Shown: positions 49,993 to 59,871 of the stretch, piece after piece
Numbering within the stretch: the first letter of the stretch is position 1
Layout: each line of letters begins with the position of its first letter
Origin: Bacillota bacterium
Lineage (GTDB): Bacteria > Bacillota > UBA4882 > UBA8346
DNA: 64,000 nucleotides
Direction of reading: 5' to 3'
Assembly (NCBI GenBank): GCA_023429995.1
Contig: JAEZCE010000035.1
Coordinates: 124,001-188,000 of the forward strand
Translations under genes and position numbers: made by a program
Notes under the pieces: generated by a model
Database searches by the model: none
Told to the model about the DNA's origin: nothing
Seen by the model: the letters and a program-made list of their open reading frames with translations, nothing else

Positions 49993-51243
49993 ATGAAACG
50001 CCAACAAATACTCGCTATCTTGCTGACGATGATGGTTTTAATCGGGGTTTTCAGCACGCAAAGTTATGCCCAGGGTCTTGAAGAACAAGAAACTCTCTCT
50101 TCTGCCGGCGAAGGGACCATTTCCGCCGAACTCGATCAATTATATGGATGGCAGGGTTTCGTACAGAATTTAAAGCTTGAATATACAACCATTGAGGGAG
50201 AAAAGGCCGCCGGTTTTCATGTGAAGCCGGAGTGGCGCTGGAACAGGTTTGAAGGTGTTTTTGATTTGGCTTTTTACCAAAACCCCTGGAATGACCATGA
50301 GTGGCAATGGGGTATACCACGGCCCGGCATCAGTCCGGATATTCCTAATTTTGTGGACACCTTTAGCTATCAGGGCAATTGCCTGCAACTTCACTATCAA
50401 AAAATAGAAGATATTGACTATGGTTACGGGTTGCTCATCAACGATTATCATCCGTTTAACCCCTATCGCGGTTTTTTATTGAAGGTAACCCCCGGTGAGA
50501 CTACCCATTTGAGTTATGTTGCCTTTGGTGAAATCTTGTATTGGGCGCCCTTTGAGAAAAATGATTATGCCAGTTTACAGGCGTTACGTATCGATCAGTC
50601 TGTAACAACGGCCGGGCTTCACTGGCAGCTGGGGTTAACCGGTATTCGCGACGGCTACGACGGTTTGTCTTCCCGCCAATTTCCGACGGCCGGATTTTCT
50701 TACGATCTGAGTTTAAATAATGTGATCTGGTGCGCTCCGTTCTGGGAATCCGCCAGGTATACGGATTATGGGAAAGCGGATATGTTTGGCGTTAAGGGAA
50801 GGCTCGGATTGGTCAGTTATCAGATCGGCGGATTCCATACCCGGGGAAAGTTTATCGCCAACTACTTTGGCGGAAGATATGAGGATTTGAAATGGAACTC
50901 CTTCAATAATCCCGGAAAAGAGGGGCTCCTTTCCCTGGATACTGTCGACGACGCCGCCCGGAACGGCGCCATGGCCCAATTGTGGCTCGAAGTAAACCCG
51001 TGGCTTAATTTGAGCGCGTTGTACATCGATGATATTGAAAATGCGATGGCTTACCGTTTTAAAGGAAAGATCGAGCGGCTGGGCCTGGAATATGGTTTTT
51101 CTTTTTATGACCAAACAAAGAACGTTTATAATTATGACTGGTTTATCAAGGATGATGACGGCGCCTGGAGTTATCTCTGTCACTATTACCGGGATATGGA
51201 CGGCAAATCCCGCTATGATTTTGAACTGGGGTACAAGTTTTAG
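49993..51243 (+). CDS. Predicted outer-membrane beta-barrel protein (porin-like)
   Basis: The 416-residue protein has a signal peptide (cut after TQSYAQ) and then many amphipathic strands rich in Tyr, Trp and Gly (for example NLKLEYTTIEG, FEGVFDLAFYQ, TTAGLHWQLGLTG, RLGLEYGFSFYDQT), ending YDFELGYKF. A C-terminal Phe in an alternating strand is the classic recognition signal of outer-membrane proteins. Exact function is unknown, but its place between an MFS transporter and pgi suggests entry of sugars. It is strong evidence for an outer membrane. The start codon is uncertain because AAGGAG lies 15 bases upstream. Confidence 0.7.
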   Translation: MKRQQILAILLTMMVLIGVFSTQSYAQGLEEQETLSSAGEGTISAELDQLYGWQGFVQNLKLEYTTIEGEKAAGFHVKPEWRWNRFEGVFDLAFYQNPWNDHEWQWGIPRPGISPDIPNFVDTFSYQGNCLQLHYQKIEDIDYGYGLLINDYHPFNPYRGFLLKVTPGETTHLSYVAFGEILYWAPFEKNDYASLQALRIDQSVTTAGLHWQLGLTGIRDGYDGLSSRQFPTAGFSYDLSLNNVIWCAPFWESARYTDYGKADMFGVKGRLGLVSYQIGGFHTRGKFIANYFGGRYEDLKWNSFNNPGKEGLLSLDTVDDAARNGAMAQLWLEVNPWLNLSALYIDDIENAMAYRFKGKIERLGLEYGFSFYDQTKNVYNYDWFIKDDDGAWSYLCHYYRDMDGKSRYDFELGYKF

Positions 51244-51369
51244 ACCGATTGGATTACATTTACATTATCCGTATATTCTTGCAGGAAGATGCATATCTCT
51301 AGCGAATAGAAAAACGAGATTTTCCAAATTCTTGATTGAAATCGTCATAAAATTTTGGAGGCGTAGACA

Positions 51370-52719
51370 ATGGCTAGTCAAATAAAGTTAGATTTATCGA
51401 AAGCAAGGCCCTTTATGAGAGACCATGAAGTAGGCATGCTTCAGGAACAGGTAAAACTGGCTCATGAAATGCTGCATCAAAAAACCGGCCCCGGCAATGA
51501 TTTTCTGGGATGGGTGGAGTTGCCGGTAAATTATGATAAAAAAGAGTTCCAGGCGGTCATCAAGGCGGCGGAACAAATTCGAAAGGATTCCCAGGTGTTG
51601 GTGGTGATCGGGATCGGCGGGTCGTATCTGGGCGCGCGGGCCGCTATCGATTTGTTGAACCATAGTTTCTATAATCAACTCAGCGCGGAAAAACGCCAAG
51701 GCCCCCGGATTTTGTATTTAGGAAATACCATCAGTCCGACTTACACCGGGGAACTGCTCGATCTCCTGGCCGATAAGGACTTTTCGGTCAACGTCATTTC
51801 CAAATCGGGCACCACGACCGAGCCGGCGATCGCTTTCCGGTTAATCAAAGAATTATTGATCAAAAAATATGGAGAAACCGGAGCGAAAGCCCGGATTTAC
51901 GCCACAACCGACAAGTCCAAGGGAGCTTTGAAGAAGACCGCCATTTCCGAAGGGTATACTCAATTTGTGATTCCCGATGATGTTGGCGGCCGGTATTCGG
52001 TATTGACTCCCGTCGGGCTGCTGCCGATTGCCGCCAGCGGAATCGATATTCAGGAAATGATGGACGGCGCCGCCGAAGGTTACCGGGAATATCAGGAGAC
52101 TTCCTTGGAAAAAAATCCGGCTTACCGGTACGCGGCGGCCCGGACTGCTCTTTACCGGAAAGGAAAGACCACCGAAATCATGGTCAATTATGAACCGGGG
52201 TTGCATTATTTCGCGGAATGGTGGAAGCAATTATACGGAGAAAGCGAAGGGAAGGACCAAAAAGGAATTTTCCCGGCGGCATGTGATTTTTCAACCGACC
52301 TTCACTCCATGGGACAGTATATTCAGGATGGGCGAAGGGATCTGTTGGAAACGGTTCTTTGGGTCGAAAAGCCCCGCCGTTCGGTGATTATCCCGGATGA
52401 TCCCGCCAATATCGACGGCTTGAATTTCTTGAGCGGCAAAACCATGGAATATGTGAATCAAAAAGCCTTTGAAGGCACACTGCTGGCCCATAACGACGGG
52501 GGAGTCCCCAATATGGTGGTCAGGATTCCCGAAATCACTCCCTACACCTTCGGGAAACTGGTTTATTTCTTTGAAAAGGCCTGTGGAATCAGCGGCTATT
52601 TAAACGCGGTCAATCCCTTTGATCAACCCGGAGTGGAAGCTTACAAGAAAAATATGTTCGCCCTTTTGGGGAAACCGGGTTATGAGGCGGAGAAAGCCAA
52701 ATTAGAGGAGCGATTGTAA
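51370..52719 (+). CDS. pgi: Glucose-6-phosphate isomerase
   Basis: The 449-residue enzyme interconverts glucose-6-phosphate and fructose-6-phosphate. Visible are VIGIGGSYLGARAA, the phosphate-binding SKSGTTTEPAIAFR, the PGI signature GGRYSVLTPVGLLP and YGESEGKDQKGIFPA. Length corresponds to the short bacterial form found in Firmicutes. It starts after GGAGGCG. It is the metabolic end of the DeoR-controlled cluster. Confidence 0.95.
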   Translation: MASQIKLDLSKARPFMRDHEVGMLQEQVKLAHEMLHQKTGPGNDFLGWVELPVNYDKKEFQAVIKAAEQIRKDSQVLVVIGIGGSYLGARAAIDLLNHSFYNQLSAEKRQGPRILYLGNTISPTYTGELLDLLADKDFSVNVISKSGTTTEPAIAFRLIKELLIKKYGETGAKARIYATTDKSKGALKKTAISEGYTQFVIPDDVGGRYSVLTPVGLLPIAASGIDIQEMMDGAAEGYREYQETSLEKNPAYRYAAARTALYRKGKTTEIMVNYEPGLHYFAEWWKQLYGESEGKDQKGIFPAACDFSTDLHSMGQYIQDGRRDLLETVLWVEKPRRSVIIPDDPANIDGLNFLSGKTMEYVNQKAFEGTLLAHNDGGVPNMVVRIPEITPYTFGKLVYFFEKACGISGYLNAVNPFDQPGVEAYKKNMFALLGKPGYEAEKAKLEERL

Positions 52720-52742
52720 TCAGGATTCAATTCAACCGCAGG

Positions 52743-53555
52743 GTGAAAACTTGGGGAGAAATATTGCTGTGGATTAGCTTGTATCTGGTGATGCAAGTTT
52801 TGGTTACCACCGGACAAGGCTTTGTTTACCAGCTGCAATTTATGGTTTTCCGTCATCGGGAAATAAGCCCCGAGCAAATAGAGGCCATGCTCGACCGGAA
52901 TGTCCTGCCGATGTTGATAATCAGCGCCCTGCTTTCGCTTTTGATATATTGGATCGCTTTTCGGGTAAGACGAAGAAATCTCTGGACCTATTGCCGGTTT
53001 TCAAAACCGGGAATGAGCGTTATTCTGCTTGCCATGGTCCTGGGTGTTTCCTTTAATTTGCTTTTTTTAACCTTTGACATGGTAACCTCCTTTGACCGGC
53101 TCTTTCCCGATTACGGTCAAGTGGTGGAACCGCTGATGAGCGGAGGCTTCGGCTTCACCTTGATGATTGCCGGAATTTTGATTCCGATTTTTGAGGAAAT
53201 CCTGTTCCGGGGGATGGTATTTAACCGGATCAAGACTTTTTTACCTGTCGGCGCAGCCATAGGGTTGCAAGGGTTTCTTTTTGGGGCTTACCACCTGAAC
53301 ATTTTGCAAGGGATTTATGGGATGATCTTGGGTATTTTGGCGGCTCTGGTTTATCAGTGGTTTCGTTCTCTATGGGTCCCCATCGCGGTCCATATCGCTT
53401 TTAACTCATTCAGTATCATCATCAGCAGGATTCCCAATATTGAAATTATTTTTCAACAGGGAATGCTGCTCCTGATCGGCAGCGGGGCTTTGTTGGCTTT
53501 GACGTTGTTCTTTCTGTGGCAAAGCCATTGTGTTTTCAAACTTAAATCGTCCTGA
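52743..53555 (+). CDS. CPBP-family intramembrane metalloprotease
   Basis: The 270-residue protein has about eight membrane helices and the CPBP/Abi motifs: IFEEILFRGMVF (EExxxR), FGAYHLN and HIAFNSF. These motifs place catalytic Glu and His in the membrane, as in Rce1 proteases; bacterial members act in maturation of peptides or signalling. It starts at GTG 52743, 23 bases after pgi, without a strong ribosome-binding site, so translation may be coupled. The target is unknown. Confidence 0.88.
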   Translation: MKTWGEILLWISLYLVMQVLVTTGQGFVYQLQFMVFRHREISPEQIEAMLDRNVLPMLIISALLSLLIYWIAFRVRRRNLWTYCRFSKPGMSVILLAMVLGVSFNLLFLTFDMVTSFDRLFPDYGQVVEPLMSGGFGFTLMIAGILIPIFEEILFRGMVFNRIKTFLPVGAAIGLQGFLFGAYHLNILQGIYGMILGILAALVYQWFRSLWVPIAVHIAFNSFSIIISRIPNIEIIFQQGMLLLIGSGALLALTLFFLWQSHCVFKLKSS

Positions 53556-53577
53556 TTTAGCCGAAGGCTAAACCGTT

Positions 53578-53621
53578 AAAAAAAGCGGTAACCCTGGATT
53601 GTTGGAGGTTGCCGCTTTTTG
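53578..53621. terminator. Bidirectional terminator
   Basis: AAAAGCGG-AACC/GGTT-CCGCTTTTT stem between convergent genes with T runs on both strands. A small TTTAGCC/GGCTAAA hairpin lies at 53556-53572. Confidence 0.8.
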
Positions 53622-53645
53622 CAAAAATGTTCATTTGATTTTTTT

Positions 53646-54371
53646 TTAGAGAATCTTGCTTAAAAATTGTTTGGTTCTTTCGTTTTTGGCGTTATTAAAC
53701 ACATCGGCCGGAGTGCCTTCCTCTAAAATCTGGCCTTCATCCATAAATAAGACGCGGTGTCCCACTTCTCTGGCAAATCCCATTTCATGGGTGACCACAG
53801 CCATCGTCATCCCTTCATGAGCCAAATTTTTCATGACATCCAGCACTTCCTGAATCATTTCGGGATCCAGGGCCGAGGTTGGTTCGTCAAACAACAGGGC
53901 TTTCGGCCGCATTGCCAAAGCGCGGGCAATAGCTATCCGTTGTTGCTGGCCTCCGGATAATTGCTCGGGATAAGCGCCGGCTTTGTGGCGCAGGCCGACC
54001 CGGTCCAATAACTCCATGGCCCGGGATTCCGCTTCTTCCTGGCTTAAACCTCTCACCTTGATGGGGGCGATGGTGATATTCTCCAAAGCCGTTTTATGGG
54101 GGAAAAGGTTAAAACGCTGAAAAACCATACCGACTTCGGCGCGGACTTCATTGACATCGATCAAAGCCTGATCGGATACATCGACGCCTTCAATATAAAT
54201 ATGGCCGCTGCTGGGTTTTTCAAGCAGGTTCAGGCAGCGCAAAAAAGTGCTTTTTCCGGAGCCGCTGGGCCCGATGATGCATACGACTTCACCCTGTTTG
54301 ATTTCAGTGGTGATTCCTTTTAAGACATGAAGATGGCGGAAACGTTTATGCAGGTCTGCTACTTTAATCAC
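53646..54371 (-). CDS. Polar amino acid ABC importer ATPase (GlnQ-type)
   Basis: The 241-residue ATPase has Walker A GPSGSGKST, the Q-loop (MVFQRFNLFP), signature LSGGQQQRIAIARAL, Walker B LLFDEPTSALD and the switch VVTHEMGFA. It is of the GlnQ/HisP amino-acid importer class. GTG 54371 is the start because GGAGG lies 10 bases before it; it overlaps the permease stop by 8 bases. It couples to the PEGA-permease and the two binding proteins. The substrate is a polar amino acid of unknown identity. Confidence 0.92.
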   Translation of the reverse strand: MIKVADLHKRFRHLHVLKGITTEIKQGEVVCIIGPSGSGKSTFLRCLNLLEKPSSGHIYIEGVDVSDQALIDVNEVRAEVGMVFQRFNLFPHKTALENITIAPIKVRGLSQEEAESRAMELLDRVGLRHKAGAYPEQLSGGQQQRIAIARALAMRPKALLFDEPTSALDPEMIQEVLDVMKNLAHEGMTMAVVTHEMGFAREVGHRVLFMDEGQILEEGTPADVFNNAKNERTKQFLSKIL

Positions 54372-55335
54372 TGACCTTAAACCTCCTCTCCAGTTTGGCG
54401 ACAATGCGGGTGAAAGGAATCGTCATGAGTAAGAATATCAAGCCGACTTCAAGCCAGGTTTCGGTTGGACGATAGGAGCGGGTCACGATAACTTGGGCTT
54501 TGCGGACCAATTCTTCCATGCCGATAACCGATACCAAAGAGGAATCCTTTAACATGGCAATGAATTCGTTGCCAAGGGGAGGAATGACCCTTTTTAAAGC
54601 CTGGGGCAGGATAATGTGGCTCATTGCCTGACGGTAAGTCATGCCCAAAGAACGGGCGGCTTCCATTTGCCCCTTGTCGATGGATTGAATGCCGGCTCTG
54701 ACGATTTCGGCAACATAGGCTCCGCTGTTGATGCTGAGGGCTACCAAAGCCGATACGAAAGGATTAATCGGTATGGGTTGTCCGTTGTTGAAGAGGGCGC
54801 CCAGTATTGGCGGAGAACCAAAGTGAATCATGAAGATCTGAACCAGGAGCGGCGTGCCCCGGATGAAATCAACATAGATACCGGCAGTTAAATTAACCAA
54901 TTTATTATTAAGTACCCTGGCGACTCCGGTGAAAGTACCAATCAATGTCCCAATGAACTCGGCGGTCACTGTAAGAAACAATGTCATTAATGCGCCCAGC
55001 AGAAGGCTTGGTAAACTTAACCACATATAATAGAGAGAAGTTTCCGACATCGAGAGTTCGATGGAATTTTCTCCCGGTTCCAGGGTTACCGTTTTTTTCT
55101 CATTCCGAAATTTTGATTTGCGTAGTTCGATCTGATGCGTGCCTGGAGTCAATCCTTGGATGGTACAAGGGGAATAGCGATGGATGAACTTCCCATCTAC
55201 ATAAACACCGGCGCCGACAGGATCGGAAGTGATTTCTAGAAGGGCTTCCTTTCCGGTTGCCGCCCTGGTTGCGCTAAGACATCCGAAGAGAAGGGCGATG
55301 GTCAAAATTAAACCTAAAAAATATTTGTTTTTCAC
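54364..55335 (-). CDS. Amino acid ABC permease fused to a PEGA domain
   Basis: The 323-residue protein starts at GTG 55335 (AAAGGA upstream). It has a signal or anchor helix (LGLILTIALLFGCL), a PEGA domain of about 70 residues (LEITSDPVGAGVYVDGKF, then LTPGTHQIELRKS), and a GlnP/HisM-type permease with about five helices and the EAA loop AARSLGMTYRQAMSHIILPQAL. The permease part is standard. The fused PEGA domain, normally a surface module, is unusual for an amino acid importer and would sit outside the membrane near the binding protein. Confidence 0.88.
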   Translation of the reverse strand: MKNKYFLGLILTIALLFGCLSATRAATGKEALLEITSDPVGAGVYVDGKFIHRYSPCTIQGLTPGTHQIELRKSKFRNEKKTVTLEPGENSIELSMSETSLYYMWLSLPSLLLGALMTLFLTVTAEFIGTLIGTFTGVARVLNNKLVNLTAGIYVDFIRGTPLLVQIFMIHFGSPPILGALFNNGQPIPINPFVSALVALSINSGAYVAEIVRAGIQSIDKGQMEAARSLGMTYRQAMSHIILPQALKRVIPPLGNEFIAMLKDSSLVSVIGMEELVRKAQVIVTRSYRPTETWLEVGLIFLLMTIPFTRIVAKLERRFKVSD

Positions 55336-55526
55336 GTTCTGACATTCCTTTGTTACAAAATAACAAGCATCTGACATGAAGAAGGCTGTCGGAAAAGTAG
55401 TTTACAATCAATAAGATATACAATATATCATGGTTTCCTTGAAAAAGCAAATCCGGATATAGTGTATATCTTTATCGACAAAATTCTTTTGGGACAGCCA
55501 CATTCAAAAAAACCGCTTATAAGTTA

Positions 55527-56264
55527 TTATTTCGCGGATTTATATTTCCCTACGAGAGCATCCAATTTGCCGTTCTTTTTGAGGGTATTGATTGCCTTGT
55601 TGATAGTAGCGACTAGCTTTTCATTGTCTTTGCGGATACCGATTCCGTAATCTTCTTTATCGATTTTCTGGATTTCAACAACCTTCAAACCTTTGCTATT
55701 CTTCACTGCATCGAAGGCGACCAAGTCATCCATTACGGCCGCATCGGCGTTATTGTTTAATAACTCCTGAACGGCTTGGGGATTGGTGTCAAAACGTTTC
55801 ATCTTCACATCTTTAATCTTGCTGGCAAACAAGTCGCCGGTGGTGCCGTTTTGGACGGTCACGGTTTTACCGATTAAGTCGTCGGGAACTTTGATGGAAG
55901 TGTTGTCGCTTTTCACCACGATAGCCTGCTTAATGGAGAAATAAGGAGTGGAGAAGGCGATTTGTTTTTTCCGCTCGGCGGTGATGGTCATGGCCGAAAT
56001 CAAACAGTCGTAATTGCCGTTCATTAAGCCGGGAATGATACCATCCCAACCGATATTCATCAATTTCAGTTCCATACCGGCCTCGGCGGCAACCAGGCGA
56101 ATGAAATCCATGTCAAAACCTACGAAGTTGCCGTCTTTGTCGATGGTTTCAAAAGGCGCATAGGTGGCATCGGTACCAACTCTGAGCACGGGTTTGGCTG
56201 CAAGTCCCATACCGGCGACGAGCAGAAATGCCAGAACTACTGTTAACCATGTGAATCTTTTCAT
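55527..56264 (-). CDS. Polar amino acid-binding protein 1
   Basis: The 245-residue solute-binding protein of the SBP_bac_3 family has the signature VGTDATYAPFETIDKDG, GFDMDFIRL and LISAMTITAERKKQIAF. Its signal peptide ends near GLAAKP and has no lipobox Cys, so it should be soluble in a periplasm, unlike the lipoprotein SBPs of monoderm Firmicutes. GGGGG precedes the ATG. A close paralogue lies upstream at 56412. A long-arm hairpin GGCTGTC...GACAGCC spans 55384-55502. Confidence 0.92.
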   Translation of the reverse strand: MKRFTWLTVVLAFLLVAGMGLAAKPVLRVGTDATYAPFETIDKDGNFVGFDMDFIRLVAAEAGMELKLMNIGWDGIIPGLMNGNYDCLISAMTITAERKKQIAFSTPYFSIKQAIVVKSDNTSIKVPDDLIGKTVTVQNGTTGDLFASKIKDVKMKRFDTNPQAVQELLNNNADAAVMDDLVAFDAVKNSKGLKVVEIQKIDKEDYGIGIRKDNEKLVATINKAINTLKKNGKLDALVGKYKSAK

Positions 56265-56411
56265 TTGTATACCCCCATAATCTTTTATTAATGTTTCAAT
56301 TATATAACATCAAATTCAGATATGCAAAGCATTTGGATGTTATTTATAAAAAAAATAACAAGAAAGTGACAAAGAATTTTCATTGGCTGAAAATAAAGGG
56401 GGCGATGGCAT

Positions 56412-57149
56412 TTATTTCGCTGTTTTATATTTGGCGATCAAAGCATCTAATTTGCCGTTCTTTTTCAAAGCTTCGATAGCTTTATTGATTTTGGCCACGA
56501 GCTGTTCGTTATCTTTACGGATGCCGATTCCATAATCTTCTTTGTCGATCTTTTCGATATCAATGGCTTTCAGGCCCTTGCTGTTTTTCACGGCGTCATA
56601 GGCTACCAGGTTATCCATTACGGCTGCATCGGCGTTATTATTCAATAATTCCTGAATCGCCTGGGGGTTGGTGTCGAAGCGTTTCATCTTCACATCTTTA
56701 AGTGTGCTGGCATATAAATCTCCGGTGGTGCCGTTTTGGACCGTAACGGTTTTTCCGATGAGGTCGTCCGGCGCCTTAATCGTGTTATTGTTGTTCTTTA
56801 CAACCAGTGTCTGTTTATTGGAAAAATAGGGAATCGAAAAAGCAATTTGTTTCTTCCGTTCCGGGGTGATGGTCATTGCCGCGATGATACAGTCATAATT
56901 GCCGTTCATCAGACCGGGAATAATTCCGTCCCAGCTGACATTGAGCATTTTAAGCTGCATACCTGCCTGATCGGCCACCAACCGGATTAGATCCATGTCA
57001 AATCCCACGAAATTGCCATTTTTGTCAATGGTTTCGAATGGGGCATAGGTGGCCTCGGTGGCCACGCGGAGAACGGGTTTGGCGGAAAGGGTCAAACCGG
57101 AAAACAAAATAATGCTTAAAACAATCGCTAACCATGAATATTTTTTCAC
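56412..57149 (-). CDS. Polar amino acid-binding protein 2
   Basis: This is a near-identical 245-residue paralogue of the 55527 protein (VATEATYAPFETIDKNG; shared block TVTQNGTTGDLYAS-like region, written TVQNGTTGD). I start at GTG 57149, which follows GGAGGT; the ATG at 57185 lacks a site. The signal peptide again has no lipobox Cys. Differences concentrate in surface and ligand-side residues. The duplication may widen the amino acid range or set different induction of one importer. Confidence 0.92.
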   Translation of the reverse strand: MKKYSWLAIVLSIILFSGLTLSAKPVLRVATEATYAPFETIDKNGNFVGFDMDLIRLVADQAGMQLKMLNVSWDGIIPGLMNGNYDCIIAAMTITPERKKQIAFSIPYFSNKQTLVVKNNNNTIKAPDDLIGKTVTVQNGTTGDLYASTLKDVKMKRFDTNPQAIQELLNNNADAAVMDNLVAYDAVKNSKGLKAIDIEKIDKEDYGIGIRKDNEQLVAKINKAIEALKKNGKLDALIAKYKTAK

Positions 57150-57467
57150 TTGAAAATACCTCCATAGACATTTTATAACTTTCATTATATAACATCAATC
57201 CTGCCAAGGCAAAGTTTTAACAAAAAACTAACAAAGTTGAATGATTATTCATTTCTGGATATTTATTCATTATAGTATAAATATTCATCACAGAAAATGG
57301 CAAACCATTGACCCAAGGGTATGATATAATTGTTTTCTCGGCTTTTCCATTCAACCCCGGACGTTAATTCCTTTTTATGTTGGGACTCACTTTCGTCCCG
57401 GGGTTTCAGTTTCAAAATGGGAATTTGGGAAAGACTAACTCTTACCAACAACAGAGGATGGTTTATC

Positions 57468-58457
57468 ATGAACACTTTAACCCTTGAAAAGAATGAGCAG
57501 AAGTTCAACGGGGGGCAATCGGAAGACATTTTGACGATTAATGAAGAATTGATCAAAATCCTTCACAGCGGACATGGAGTCATTGATGAAATGTGCTCCC
57601 GCTTAATCAATGGAGGCGGTAAGCGCCTGAGGCCGTTGTTGGTCTTATACAGCGGCCTGCTGTTTTCCGGCCCCAGGGAAATGCTTTTGCAAGCCGCGGC
57701 GGCAATGGAACTGGTCCATATGGCTTCCCTCGTTCACGATGATATTATTGACGAGTCCGACTTCAGGAGGAATCAACCTTCCATCAATAAACTCTGGGGC
57801 GACAAGTCGGCGGTTTTGGGCGGCGATTTCCTGTTTGCCAAAGCATTTAGTGTGTTGACCGAAAATCAGTTATTCAGAAATTTGGGTTTGACGGTCCAGG
57901 CGATTCAAGAGATGTGTCAGGGAGAAATAACTCAGGCGCAAGCCCATTTTAATCTTGATTTAGACGTAAACCATTATTTTCAGCGGATAGCCCAGAAAAC
58001 CGCAGTCTTGCTTCGATGTTCCTGCCAATCGGGAGCGGTCATCGCCGGGGCCAACGAAATCCAGATAGAACAAATCGGCGCTTACGGGTTGAAACTGGGA
58101 GTGGCCTTTCAAATCGTCGATGATATCCTCGACTTTTACGGTGATTCCCGAGTCATGGGCAAGCCAAAACATGAGGACTTGGTCCAGGGCAATATAACCT
58201 TGCCGATCCTTTTTCTTTTGAATCACCCGGTGCATGGTCCATGGATCAAGGATTTGATTGAACGCCGGAATTTTCAGGCTGAGGAATTGGAACGGGTGGA
58301 CTTGATATTGGTTGAATCCGGGATCATTCAGAAGTCCTTCACTGTTGCCACCGCCTATATTGAAGAGGCCAAACAAAGCCTGGGCGGTTTGCCGGAGAAC
58401 GGTTACCGGGATTTTTTAATAGAAAAGGCGGAGCACTTGAAAAAGCGGGCCCAATAA
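57468..58457 (+). CDS. Long-chain polyprenyl diphosphate synthase
   Basis: The 329-residue enzyme has both aspartate-rich motifs, DDIIDESD and DDILDFYGD, plus GGGKRLRPLL near the N-terminus. It extends allylic diphosphates with isopentenyl units, for menaquinone side chains or lipid carriers; chain length is not readable. ATG 57468 follows GAGGA; frames upstream are not supported. An extended -10 promoter (TGATATAAT) is at 57322-57330. It stands alone. Confidence 0.92.
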   Translation: MNTLTLEKNEQKFNGGQSEDILTINEELIKILHSGHGVIDEMCSRLINGGGKRLRPLLVLYSGLLFSGPREMLLQAAAAMELVHMASLVHDDIIDESDFRRNQPSINKLWGDKSAVLGGDFLFAKAFSVLTENQLFRNLGLTVQAIQEMCQGEITQAQAHFNLDLDVNHYFQRIAQKTAVLLRCSCQSGAVIAGANEIQIEQIGAYGLKLGVAFQIVDDILDFYGDSRVMGKPKHEDLVQGNITLPILFLLNHPVHGPWIKDLIERRNFQAEELERVDLILVESGIIQKSFTVATAYIEEAKQSLGGLPENGYRDFLIEKAEHLKKRAQ

Positions 58458-58568
58458 GACGGAAGCAATTTTTTTAAAAATTAGTTTACCAAAAGGAGGA
58501 ATCCTCCAAATAATCGCGAATGCTTTCTTGCTTAATTTAATTAACAAAGTTTCTGTTACGGGTAGGGT

Positions 58569-59786
58569 GTGAATCTTTTGGAAAGAACTGCCGGGAATCA
58601 AGGCACGATTAAAGAAAATAATCAACAACTGATTATCGATACCTTGGTAAAGAATGGGGCCACTTCAAGAGCTGAATTGGCTAAAATTCTCAAACTCAGC
58701 GCACCCAGCGTTTCCAAGAACATCAATGATTTGATCGAAAGAAAAATTTTGATTGAAATTGGCGAAGGGGATTCAATCGGTGGCAGAAGGCCGATTTTAG
58801 TTCAATTTAATTTTAATTATGGTTATATCATTGGAGTTGACATGAGCGGTCAAGATCTAAAAATTGCTCTTGCCAATCTCAGTAGTGAGATTGTTGAACT
58901 CCGGACCATTGATATTGCAAATATAAATATCGGAAAGAAAATATTAGATATTATCGCCGAAAACATTTTCGATATTTTTAATAAAAATAACCTTAAAACC
59001 GAGAAACTATTGGCAATCGCCATCGGTTTCCCGGGAATAATCGAAGATAACGGTCGTATTTTGGCCCTTCCCATGTGGTTATATTTATGGGAGGATTTGA
59101 ATATCAAAGAAGAGCTGCGTAAAACGTTTAATGTGGAAATTATTTTCAAGAACGATATGAATTTAGCCGCTCTCGGCGAGTCGGTTTACGGAGTGGGTAA
59201 AGTATATAAAAATTTGGTGTTTGTCAGTATTGATATTGGTGTAGGGGCAGGGATTATTTTAAATAATACCCTGTATGAAGGGAATCGGCTTGCTGCCGGA
59301 GAGGTTGGGTATTTTGCGCTCAACATTGATGATGTCAACTACAACCATCAAAGCGTGGGTCCTTTAGAATCCCGGGTGGGGATTCCGGCCATTATTGAAA
59401 ATATTAAAAATGGAGTACGGCAGGGACAGAGCGCCTTCGTTTATGATTTGGTCCATGGGGATTTAAGCTGCATTAACAGTAAAATCATTTTCAAAGCGGT
59501 TCAAGGTAAAGATCCCTTTGTCATGCAAGAAATGGAAAAAGTCGTCAATGTTCTGGGGGTCGTCTTATCGAATACTATCATTCTTTTGGATTTGGATCTT
59601 ATTGTACTGGGCGGGAAGTTGATGGATTTGGGCTATGATTTCATCACTCCCCTCGATGAAATTGTCTCCAAGATAGTCCCTTTCCCGGTGCGGGTAAAAT
59701 CTTCGGCCTTGGAACAAAAGGCTATTATTTATGGAGCCTTTACTATTGCTCTCGACTCAATTTATAGCAATATTTTAAAAATGTAG
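58569..59786 (+). CDS. ROK-family transcription repressor (XylR/NagC type)
   Basis: The 405-residue protein has an N-terminal winged helix (NQQLIIDTLVKNGATSRAELAKILKLSAPSVSKNINDLIE) and a ROK sugar-binding domain (IIGVDMSGQDLKIAL, FPGIIEDNG, FKNDMNLAALGE, GVGAGIIL, GGKLMD). ROK repressors release DNA on binding a sugar. It precedes a ROK kinase and a sugar ABC importer and very likely regulates them. The usual ROK zinc-binding Cys cluster is absent. Confidence 0.9.
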   Translation: MNLLERTAGNQGTIKENNQQLIIDTLVKNGATSRAELAKILKLSAPSVSKNINDLIERKILIEIGEGDSIGGRRPILVQFNFNYGYIIGVDMSGQDLKIALANLSSEIVELRTIDIANINIGKKILDIIAENIFDIFNKNNLKTEKLLAIAIGFPGIIEDNGRILALPMWLYLWEDLNIKEELRKTFNVEIIFKNDMNLAALGESVYGVGKVYKNLVFVSIDIGVGAGIILNNTLYEGNRLAAGEVGYFALNIDDVNYNHQSVGPLESRVGIPAIIENIKNGVRQGQSAFVYDLVHGDLSCINSKIIFKAVQGKDPFVMQEMEKVVNVLGVVLSNTIILLDLDLIVLGGKLMDLGYDFITPLDEIVSKIVPFPVRVKSSALEQKAIIYGAFTIALDSIYSNILKM

Positions 59787-59871
59787 TTTCTTTGAAGTGA
59801 CTTTCTTAATTAATTAAATAAAGTAACTTCTGTGTAAAAAATTTAATCTATACCGTAAAGGAGAATGTGTT

